Positions 1 through 7,045 of a stretch of 64,000 nt of DNA are shown here, one piece after another. The DNA comes from Bin127 sp965221625 (lineage in GTDB: Bacteria; Chloroflexota; Dehalococcoidia; Lucifugimonadales; Lucifugimonadaceae). Both the position numbers and the translations under genes were made by a program. The stretch covers positions 1,240,001-1,304,000 of the forward strand of contig OZ244903.1 of NCBI GenBank assembly GCA_965221625.1, written 5' to 3'. Position 1 is the stretch's first letter; each line of letters starts with the position of its first letter. A model generated the notes under the pieces. That model had not been told where the DNA came from. It did no database searches and saw nothing but the letters and a program-made list of their open reading frames with translations.

Positions 1-1
1 G

Positions 2-148
2 AATGAAGTATGGTCGAAGGAATCTGGATTCCTTGCCAATATTGAGGCCAACAATCCCCATGTAAACATACGGAGATTCGGCATCTGTCGCTCAAACACC
101 ACGATCAAGTCGCCAGCCAGATTCCGATCAAGACAGCTATGCAAGTGA
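2..148 (+). CDS. Possible C-terminal fragment of an unknown protein cut by the left edge
   Basis: One plus frame is open from the window edge to a TGA at 146-148 (48 codons). It reads like protein (W, N and R rich, no low-complexity bias), while the other two plus frames give only short or broken readings. I do not recognise it. With no start and no homologous motif it may simply be a chance open frame. Confidence 0.25.
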   Translation, partial: NEVWSKESGFLANIEANNPHVNIRRFGICRSNTTIKSPARFRSRQLCK

Positions 149-274
149 CGATCACATCTCGCCTTGCGATGAATTGACCGTTGAACGGGTTACGAAGTTG
201 GCCTTGAGCTTGTGCGCTTCGACGTTTGCGATTGTATCTAGTCATCGAATTAATTCACTCCCTTCAAGCAAAAC

Positions 275-299
275 GGCCTCCTCCCACCGAGGAGACGCC
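275..299 (-). terminator. Hairpin, possible terminator for minus-strand transcription
   Basis: A CTCCTC/GAGGAG stem with a CCACC loop is extended by a GGC/GCC pair past a two-base bulge. On the minus strand it is followed by a short TTTT run. It lies about 120 bases downstream of the GIY-YIG gene remnant. The T tract is short, so the call is tentative. I see nothing else in 149-416. Confidence 0.35.
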
Positions 300-416
300 A
301 TATCGTTGTTGATCCGATCCTAACCGGCAATGGCGTTGCTGTCAAACGGCAAGGCAAGTCCATCCGAGGTGTGACTGACCAATGGTAAACTCACTTCTGT
401 TCAGCGGCACTTGCCC

Positions 417-770
417 TCAGCCCCGCTTCCGCCGATTGCTCTCGGGCTGCCAGTCTTGGATGACTGTCGTCTCGAGGTCTTGCGTCTCTTGACGGCCTTG
501 GGTGTAGGCGTATGAGAATTGGATGTGGCTGGGTAAGAGGGTTAGCTCGCGGCGGAGGATGGGGTTGGTTTCGTTGCGCAGGCGTTGCAGTAGTCGTGTC
601 CGGAGGCAGGCGTGCGACATGCCGACGTAGATGCACTTGTTTTCTTCGTCGCCGAACTCGGCTTGTGACCAGAAGGCGTAGACGCCGGTGCGGTTTCGGC
701 TCGAGTTTCTGGATCTGTTGGAGTTTGAACGGACGCAACCGCCGACGCAGTTGGTATCTCAGACCGAACG
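417..770 (-). pseudogene. Frameshifted GIY-YIG nuclease-domain gene
   Basis: On the minus strand one frame (about 695 down to 417) encodes a recognisable GIY-YIG domain. It shows TGVYAF, then CIYVGMS about 20 residues later, LRTRLLQRL with the family's conserved Arg, and near the end DLETTVIQ with the metal-binding Glu followed by PESNRR. Upstream of position 695 this frame loses sense and meets a stop near 760. Protein-like sequence (LRPFKLQQIQKLEP) continues in the neighbouring frame, so a one-base frameshift near 693-697 splits the gene. The true N-terminus is unclear. GIY-YIG domains cut DNA in homing, repair and restriction enzymes; which role applied here cannot be told. A sequencing error is possible, because the catalytic domain itself is undamaged. 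Confidence 0.5.
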
Positions 771-1095
771 GTGTCGGTTGCTCTGGTGCGTCTTCACGCA
801 GGTCACAGATTGAACGGTTCTCGGGTCGCCGAGCTGGCACTCGCTTGCTCCGGGGGTGGTACGCCGGATAGTGTCGAACTGGGGATCGACCATGCGCGTC
901 TTGACTCGACTGAAGGGATTGGTCACTGGTTGGGTCGGCGATTGAGATGCTAAGGTAGTTATCTTCGGGAGAGTTATCCATCAACTGTTGCCTGAACCGA
1001 TCCTGCGAACACAGGCATTCGGAAGCAAACTAAGATTGACGCTTCGAGCACGACTACTACGCAAAGACGTTGCATTCGCAACGAAGGAGAATCCA

Positions 1096-1887
1096 TTGCT
1101 GTTGCGTCTCATGTTTCCGCTACTGTCGGTACTTGGCTTGTTCGCCCTTGGTTGTTCGCAACCAGAACCCGAGATTGTGAATGTACCAGTAACGGTTGAG
1201 GTGGATCGTGAAATTCCGGTCACAGTCGTAGTCGAGAGAGAGGTTGAGATAACGCGACGCGTGGACGTGCCCGTCACGGTTGAGGTGGAACGAGAGGTTC
1301 CGGTCACGGTCGTGGTCGAGAGAGAGGTTGAGGTAACGCGAAACGTAGAAGTCCCAGCTACAGTTGAGGTTGAGGTTACGCGTGAGATCCCGGTGACGGT
1401 TGAAACCGAAGTGGTGCGTGAAATCGTCCGCGAAGTGCCAGTAACCGTCGTAGTGGATAAGCCAGTTGAGGTCGAAGTTGTGCGAGAGGTGGTGGTAACG
1501 GTCGAGGTACCGCAAAAGATCATCGAGGTGGAGGCAACGCGTGAAGTCGAAGTCGAAGTGACCCGTCAGGTCGTCGTTGAAAGAGAGACGGAACTCGAGG
1601 TCGAAGTTACCAGGGTCGTGGAAGTGCCTTTGGATGCTTCGTACGACGACGTGGGAGAAGAGATTCAGACGACCTTCGATGTAGACGGTGATGGTGGCAT
1701 AACGTTGCGCGAAGTGTGTGGATTGTTCGCAGATCGCGAGTTCACTGCGGCCGCGATGTTTTGGATTTTCGGATTAAGGGAAGAGTGGCAACGGGCCGAC
1801 GATGATGAGAGCAGCAACCTTCACCGCTTCACGTCTCGTTGGACGAATCGAGAACTGTGCGATTGGGCTAACGAGTTCGACGAATAG
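1096..1887 (+). CDS. Lipoprotein with long V/E-rich repeat linker and an EF-hand
   Basis: The best start is TTG at 1096, with AAGGAG six bases upstream; a longer reading from 988 adds 36 residues with no signal-peptide character. The 263-residue product begins with a lipoprotein signal ending in LFALGC (Cys20), so it should be lipid-anchored outside the membrane. Residues about 23-178 are irregular repeats of the type VPVTVEVEREVPVTVVVE, predicted extended and strongly acidic. The C-terminal ~70 residues form a small domain starting with a canonical EF-hand loop, DVDGDGGITLRE (195-206), that probably binds calcium. Similar V/E linkers sit behind the lipid Cys of the solute-binding protein at 55729. 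It stands alone and its function is unknown; a calcium-binding surface tether is one possibility. Confidence 0.75.
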   Translation: MLLRLMFPLLSVLGLFALGCSQPEPEIVNVPVTVEVDREIPVTVVVEREVEITRRVDVPVTVEVEREVPVTVVVEREVEVTRNVEVPATVEVEVTREIPVTVETEVVREIVREVPVTVVVDKPVEVEVVREVVVTVEVPQKIIEVEATREVEVEVTRQVVVERETELEVEVTRVVEVPLDASYDDVGEEIQTTFDVDGDGGITLREVCGLFADREFTAAAMFWIFGLREEWQRADDDESSNLHRFTSRWTNRELCDWANEFDE

Positions 1888-2066
1888 CCGTGATGATCAG
1901 ACGCGAACGCGTCACGAATAGACTAGCGTTGCCAAGATCACCAACGTTGACGGACGTTCAAAAAGCAGCGGAGTAGTGTAGTGCCTTTGCTGGGTCGGCG
2001 GGAATGATGACTCAGCTTGAGACTCCGCGCCTGCTTTACCGAGATCGCTTGCGCGAGTTCGATTCG

Positions 2067-2124
2067 TTAAGCTACTGCCGGCACTTCCTGCCATAATTCG
2101 CCGTCTAGGACGGCTTCGTTGCCG
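2067..2124 (-). pseudogene. Remnant: duplicated C-terminus of the DUF5131 gene
   Basis: On the minus strand this stretch reads NEAVLDGELWQEVPAVA and a stop. That matches the last residues of the intact DUF5131 gene at 3067 (NEAVLDGKLWQQVPVGV). The DNA is also close, sharing a 20-base block at 2101-2120 and 3101-3120. Only the tail survives; upstream codons do not match. It sits downstream of tcmP, so the pair is bracketed by two copies of the same gene end. Confidence 0.6.
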
Positions 2125-2213
2125 ATCGACGTAGACGCATTTTTTGTTATTGTCGAACTCTGCTGACAATGAGCAGTATTAGATCGCAAAATAGTCAAAG
2201 CGTCAGAGGAAGA

Positions 2214-3056
2214 TCACCAAATCTTCAATATGTGGTCCGCGATCTTGATGGCTATGTCTGCGCCCTTCGGGTTACCTGATCCGAAGAACAACTCGAACAA
2301 CGGCGAGTTGTTGGAGTTCCTCAGGGTACGGCGAGTCTTGGCGACACTGCCAGCTCGGAACGCCTCAACAAGACGCTCTCGATAACTTTCGGCAATCGCA
2401 TCGCTGCCTGGCAGTCGCTCAACCGTTTGGGCATCGTTGAAAAGATCCAGTTGAGGTGAAACGCGATAGTGCTCACGCCAGTAATGCTCCCCGCCGAAAA
2501 CGCGATCCAGATGAGACGCGATTTCTTCAGTTGGTTCAGACACTCGCGGCATCATTCTAGTCACTGCCATTAAAGGGAACAAGATCCAGCAGTCAATTTT
2601 CTCTGTCTCGGCGATGGCGGCAACGGTTTCCCATGAAACTTCGGTGGCGAACGGATCAAGGAACACCACGGCACGATCGCGATGAGTCATGCTCTTGCAG
2701 AACTGTGGTACTTTATCGTTCGCGTTTCCTTCGATCACCTCGATTACTCGGTCTGGATGACGTTCAGCTAGTTTCCTTAACTCGAGCACAGACGTTGGTT
2801 CCTTCTCTATGAAGATCAGTCTGTCGAAAGGTTTGTTTTTGATGTCCAAGGCAATCTGAGTTGATCCGCGACGGAAGTCGTGGAACTCTGAGTAGTCGCT
2901 CGCAGATTGGACATACGAACCAGAACCAGCGAACGCGTCCACGTAAGTGACATTGAACGATCGCTTACTGAGCACGGTCGTGTACGCGTCAAGATACCGT
3001 CGAAGGATTTCTAGTTTCTCTGCGGTCCAATCGCCTCCGAATCTTGGAAAGGTCAT
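2214..3056 (-). CDS. tcmP: Three-Cys-motif partner protein TcmP
   Basis: The 280-residue protein begins MTFPRFGGDWTAEKLEILRRYL and continues with VTYVDAFAGSGSY and VVFLDPFATEVSWETV. This is the Rossmann-like, methyltransferase-like layout of TcmP proteins, which are recognised by adjacency to a three-Cys-motif protein. That partner lies directly upstream here; its stop is 10 bases before this ATG. A TTG at 3077 would give a seven-residue extension overlapping the upstream gene. The biochemical role of TcmP is not established. The DAFAGSGSY and DPFATE segments resemble nucleotide- or AdoMet-binding motifs, but that is inference. The pair is often seen in accessory or phage-derived regions, which fits the remnants around it. 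Confidence 0.8.
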   Translation of the reverse strand: MTFPRFGGDWTAEKLEILRRYLDAYTTVLSKRSFNVTYVDAFAGSGSYVQSASDYSEFHDFRRGSTQIALDIKNKPFDRLIFIEKEPTSVLELRKLAERHPDRVIEVIEGNANDKVPQFCKSMTHRDRAVVFLDPFATEVSWETVAAIAETEKIDCWILFPLMAVTRMMPRVSEPTEEIASHLDRVFGGEHYWREHYRVSPQLDLFNDAQTVERLPGSDAIAESYRERLVEAFRAGSVAKTRRTLRNSNNSPLFELFFGSGNPKGADIAIKIADHILKIW

Positions 3057-3066
3057 CGTCTCTCGC

Positions 3067-3819
3067 TCACACGCCAACTGGCACTTGCTGCCATAGCTTG
3101 CCGTCTAGGACGGCTTCGTTGCCGGAGCGTTTTCCTCGGCGTCCGCCTAGCTGCTTGAAGAAGAATGCGACGTTTGCCTTGATGGTCTGGTCGCGGAGTT
3201 GGCGTGCCCAGTCGAGTTGCATCGGTCGAGCTCGGTTTCCGCTTTCGCCGCCGACGATTACCCACTGCAGATCGCCTCGTTCTAGCCACTGCGTGAGGTC
3301 TACCGGTCCGAGCAATGGTTCTGCGGAGACGAAGCGGGTCGGTGCCGGGATGCGGGCGAGAACGGTGATGCGAGGCGCGTACTTCTGGCTCTCGACGGAC
3401 GTGCCGATCCAGACGTTCTCCGGCCAGGTATCGTCGTAGCGCGCTCGATTCTGTTGCCACCAGGCGACCGCTCGCCCCGGACGCTTGGTCAGCACCTGAA
3501 AGACATGTCCGCGCTCTTGAGACGTCTCTTGCATCACGTCGAACATCTGCGTCACGAAGTCGAACGGCACGGACGGATGAAAGACGTCTGACATGCTGTT
3601 GACAAAGACGCGTCGAGGTCTTGCCCATCGAAACGGCGTCTCGAGTCGCTCTGGCATCCACTTCACGTTCTCCGGTCCGGCTTCGTATCCCGGCACATTC
3701 ATCGCCATAAGGCGCGGGTAGAGTGCGAACATGTAACAGTGGTCGCAACCCGGTGACACCCTAGTGCAACCGGTGACCGGATTCCACGTCTCGTCAGTCC
3801 ACTCAATCGTCGACGGCAT
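3067..3819 (-). CDS. DUF5131 (phage Gp37/Gp68) family three-Cys protein
   Basis: The 250-residue protein starts MPSTIEWTDETWNPVTGC. The three-Cys signature follows at once: GCTRVSPGCDHCY, spaced C-x6-C-x2-C, reminiscent of a radical-SAM iron-sulfur site. Other family blocks are VFVNSMSDVFHPSVP, FQVLTKRPGR, WIGTSVESQ, FVSAEPLLGPVDL and WVIVGGESG. The ATG at 3819 fits the conserved N-terminus better than the upstream in-frame start at 3906. It forms an operon with tcmP and is divergent from the Type IIG-like array. The family occurs in phages and genomic islands; function is unproven, and enzymatic modification of a macromolecule is a guess from the Cys motif. Confidence 0.85.
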   Translation of the reverse strand: MPSTIEWTDETWNPVTGCTRVSPGCDHCYMFALYPRLMAMNVPGYEAGPENVKWMPERLETPFRWARPRRVFVNSMSDVFHPSVPFDFVTQMFDVMQETSQERGHVFQVLTKRPGRAVAWWQQNRARYDDTWPENVWIGTSVESQKYAPRITVLARIPAPTRFVSAEPLLGPVDLTQWLERGDLQWVIVGGESGNRARPMQLDWARQLRDQTIKANVAFFFKQLGGRRGKRSGNEAVLDGKLWQQVPVGV

Positions 3820-4103
3820 GACATGGCACCTTGGCAAATACGAACATATGTGCGTGTATTGTATGCCCGGTGTCAAGCGACGGCGTGATTTCGGGGGTTT
3901 CGCCAACGCGGTCTCGATTGCGCTTGGTTTGCTATAGCATGCCGCTTATGTCGCTTACCCTGATATGTCAGAGCATCGGTGACGACTGATCGAGCCATGA
4001 CGCCGGTTCGATTACATGAGTCGACGTTCTGGCACATTTCTTTGGGACAAGCCCACGACGACTTCACCGAAGATGCCCTTTAGTTCGACCTGAGATTGAA
4101 GAG
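3820..4103. other. Divergent intergenic region upstream of the first methyltransferase array
   Basis: These 284 bases separate DUF5131 (minus) from the first Type IIG-like gene (plus) and must hold both promoters if both are expressed. I find no convincing -35/-10 pair, hairpin or repeat. A minus-strand frame at 3873-4067 has no protein-like character. There is no Shine-Dalgarno sequence before the TTG at 4104. Confidence 0.4.
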
Positions 4104-7004
4104 TTGACCACTCAAGACGCAAGACATAGCGAGCCTGTTGTCAACCGGGAGTTGGGGAACATCCTTCGTGGAATGTTGTCAGGATGTGTTGTGCGTTCTG
4201 AGAACACGCGGCTCGTCGAAGGCAACGCGAGTCTGCAGATTGACAACCTGGTGACCGCGACTGGGCGTGCGCCGGTGGTCATCGAGGCCGAATATGCTGC
4301 TGTCGGTGATGCGCAAGACGATGCGATAGGTCGTCTCGGCTTGCCAGTGGTTGGAGAGATCCATCCGATCGAGGCTGCCATCGCGCTCCAATATCCCGAT
4401 GCCATCCGCTCTGCAGAGGACCTTCACGCGGCTCTCATCGAGGCGGAGTTCAGTTATGCCGTCCACTACCAGGATGGGAGTCGTTTTCCGAAGTCTGGAT
4501 GGTTGACCGGTGGTGCGACGGATCTCGCGGACCTGATCCGTTTGGCATCGGTTCCCGAGAAGGCGGTGAACGACGCCACGGATCGTTTGCAGCAGGGCAT
4601 TGATCGTGCTGCCAACGTGCTTGGTGAACTGTCCGAGATGGGTTCAGGTGTTACTGGTCAGATCGCTGCGTTGTTGGGGATGACGGACGTGCCTCAAACT
4701 CGTCGGATGGCTTCTGCGATCTTGGCCAATGCGATGATCTTCCACCAACGACTATCGCGGATGCATCCTGAGATCAAGTCGTTGAGGTTAGTTTGCGGTC
4801 CTGGTGTGCCGAACCCTCAAGATGCGACGTTGGCAGCTTGGGAGGAGATCCTCGGCGTCAACTATTGGGCGATATTCGCCATTGCACGAGACATCCTGAA
4901 TCAGATTCCGAATGGACACGCGGTTCTGATATTGGATGAGCTCCGAGAGACTGCCCAACATTTCGACAGTACCCGTGTTGATCACGCGCACCACCTGACC
5001 GGTCAGATCTTCCAGCGTTTGATATCGGATCGCAAGTATTTGGCAACCTTCTACACGCGTCCCGAGTCGGCGGCATTGCTTGCAAAGTTGGCGGTGGAGA
5101 AGCTTGACGGAGTGGATTGGGGTGATGCGAAAGCGATCGGACGACTTCGTGTAGGTGATTTTGCATGCGGCACCGGAGCCTTGCTGTCGGCGGTTTACGA
5201 TCAGTTGGCTAATCGGCATGCGAATGCCGGTGGTGATCCTGCGGAGTTGCACGCTGACATGATGGAAGAGGTGCTTTACGGCTGCGACGTGATGCCATCA
5301 GCGATCCATCTCTCCGGATCGACCCTTTCGGGGGTACGTCCGGATATCGGCTTCAACAAGTCGCGTCTGTACACGATGCCGTATGGTCGTCAAGGTGACG
5401 GCTCGGTGAAGATCGGCTCTTTGGAGCTGCTGCAATCGTCGGAGATCGTGACGCTTTTCAATACGAGCGATCCTGCGTTACGCACTGGCAGCGTGGGTGA
5501 AGAGACGGCTGCACAAGTGAATGTCGAGATCTGCGACGAGATGTTCGACTTGGTGATCATGAATCCGCCGTTTACGCGCAATGTCACTCGGGAAGGCGCG
5601 ACTGCGGGAACGATTGCTGCGATTTGGGCGGCATTTGACGCTAGTGATGCGGACCAAAGGGACATGGCGAAGCGGATGGATGGGATGAAGGGGGAAGACT
5701 GTTACCACGGTAATGCGGGCATAGCATCGGCATTTGCTGCATTGGCGCACCGAAAGCTCAAACCGGGAGGCGTGCTTGCGTTGGTGCTGCCGTTGACGGC
5801 AGCGGCAGGAACGGCTTGGCAAGAGTTCAGGCGTATGTTGGCTGACGATTACTCCGATCTGGATGTTGTGAGCATTGCTGCGAACCGCGACGAAGTTTCG
5901 TTTTCGTCTGACACGTCGATCGCCGAATGTTTGGTGGTTGCTCGCAAGCGCGTCGATAACGAGGATCACGCTGCTACGGCACGATTCACGTCGCTGGTGC
6001 GTCGTCCGGAGTCGCTCGCACACGCTGCATCGGTTGCCGCCACGGCCATAGGAGTTGATCGACCTCGCGGTGTCGACGATGGGCCTCTCGGTGGCACGCA
6101 GATGTTCATTGGGACCGAGCCGATGGGCGAAACCTTGCGTGACCAAAGCGACTTCCATCAATGGCAGTGTGTGCGGTTGAAGGACGGTTCTGTGGCCCAA
6201 ACCGCGCATGCATTGGCGCGTTCCAAACTGTGGTTGCCATCTCAGCGAAGCGGTGTCCCTCTGAGCATTGTGCCCATCAGTTCAGTGGGAAGTCTTGGGA
6301 TGTACCACTTGGATGTGATTGGACCGGCCCCGCGTGGTCCATTCGACAAGTCTGTTCCCAGTCCGACTGCCACCTTTCCGGCGATCTGGAATCACAACGC
6401 CAAGAAAGAGACGCGTATGGTGTGCGAACCCGACTCAGAGTTACGGGTGCGACAAGGGATGGAAGACAGATGGGCGGCAGTTTGGGCTACCGCAAGTCGA
6501 GGGCACTTGAATCAAGACTTCGGGTTCGGTTCGCAGCCTTTGGCGGCATCTTTCACCGAACGAAAGTCAATCGGCGGTCGGGCGTGGCCGAATGTTGGTT
6601 TTCCCGATGACCGCTTCGACTTTCCGTTTGTCCTTTGGTGCAACTCAACGTTGGGATTGCTTTCCTTCTGGTGGCATTCAAACAAACAGCAACCGGGAAG
6701 GGGCATCATCACCATCCGCTCCGCCGAGTCGTTACCGGTTCTTGACCTCCGCAAGTTGACCGACGACCAGCTTTCGATCGCCGAAGGCATCTTTGACGAG
6801 TTTCGTGACAAAGATCTGAAACCGGCGTACCTCGCCGACGCCGATCCCAATCGAGCATTGCTCGACCGACGCGTAGTGTGCGACCTCCTAGGTTTCGAGG
6901 AGGATGTCTACGAAGGCGTCCGCAGATTGGCAGCCAAATGGTGCGCGGAACCATCTGTCCACGGTGGCAAGAAGCGGCCGAATGACGCCGAGCTGGTGAT
7001 TTAG
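4104..7004 (+). CDS. Type IIG-like fusion: nuclease-like domain plus N6-adenine methyltransferase (array 1, copy 1)
   Basis: The product has 966 residues. The N-terminus carries a PD-(D/E)XK-like pattern, D47 in LQIDNLV followed by E61-A-E63 in VVIEAEY, with Glu where Lys is usual. A helical region leads to the methyltransferase: motif X-like LATFYTRPES (~314-322), motif I GDFACGTGAL (~351-360) and motif IV DLVIMNPPFTR (~482-492), the order of gamma-class N6-adenine enzymes. The segment after motif IV (~493-800) and a following C-terminal block should hold the target-recognition domain. The conserved tail contains SAESLPVLDLRKL and LLDRRVVCDLLGF. Size and order match Type IIG enzymes such as MmeI. 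Methylation activity is likely; cleavage is inference. The start is TTG with no clear ribosome site. Copy 2 follows after a 41-base spacer and shares the same recognition cassette. Confidence 0.88.
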   Translation: MTTQDARHSEPVVNRELGNILRGMLSGCVVRSENTRLVEGNASLQIDNLVTATGRAPVVIEAEYAAVGDAQDDAIGRLGLPVVGEIHPIEAAIALQYPDAIRSAEDLHAALIEAEFSYAVHYQDGSRFPKSGWLTGGATDLADLIRLASVPEKAVNDATDRLQQGIDRAANVLGELSEMGSGVTGQIAALLGMTDVPQTRRMASAILANAMIFHQRLSRMHPEIKSLRLVCGPGVPNPQDATLAAWEEILGVNYWAIFAIARDILNQIPNGHAVLILDELRETAQHFDSTRVDHAHHLTGQIFQRLISDRKYLATFYTRPESAALLAKLAVEKLDGVDWGDAKAIGRLRVGDFACGTGALLSAVYDQLANRHANAGGDPAELHADMMEEVLYGCDVMPSAIHLSGSTLSGVRPDIGFNKSRLYTMPYGRQGDGSVKIGSLELLQSSEIVTLFNTSDPALRTGSVGEETAAQVNVEICDEMFDLVIMNPPFTRNVTREGATAGTIAAIWAAFDASDADQRDMAKRMDGMKGEDCYHGNAGIASAFAALAHRKLKPGGVLALVLPLTAAAGTAWQEFRRMLADDYSDLDVVSIAANRDEVSFSSDTSIAECLVVARKRVDNEDHAATARFTSLVRRPESLAHAASVAATAIGVDRPRGVDDGPLGGTQMFIGTEPMGETLRDQSDFHQWQCVRLKDGSVAQTAHALARSKLWLPSQRSGVPLSIVPISSVGSLGMYHLDVIGPAPRGPFDKSVPSPTATFPAIWNHNAKKETRMVCEPDSELRVRQGMEDRWAAVWATASRGHLNQDFGFGSQPLAASFTERKSIGGRAWPNVGFPDDRFDFPFVLWCNSTLGLLSFWWHSNKQQPGRGIITIRSAESLPVLDLRKLTDDQLSIAEGIFDEFRDKDLKPAYLADADPNRALLDRRVVCDLLGFEEDVYEGVRRLAAKWCAEPSVHGGKKRPNDAELVI

Positions 7005-7045
7005 CGTCTCGGCGAGTTTGGTGCAGTTGCGTAGCGATCCCCTGA
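7005..7045 (+). repeat. 41-bp conserved intergenic spacer, copy 1
   Basis: The spacer between copies 1 and 2 begins CGTCTCGGCGAGTTTGGTGC and ends CCCTGA directly before the ATG. It is near-identical to the spacers at 24524-24564 and 27472-27512 and equal in length, so the array unit is gene plus spacer. It shows no Shine-Dalgarno sequence. Confidence 0.85.

Noticed and set aside
512..871. Plus-strand arginine-rich frame
   Set aside because: It lies antisense to the GIY-YIG domain, is biased to R, W and G, and has no ribosome site.
1120..1523. Long minus-strand frames opposite the V/E repeat
   Set aside because: They are shadows of the repeated codons, giving low-complexity S/T or H/N-rich translations with no start signals.
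1912..2169. 85-codon minus frame as a gene
   Set aside because: It runs out of frame over the DUF5131-tail remnant and has no protein-like character or ribosome site.
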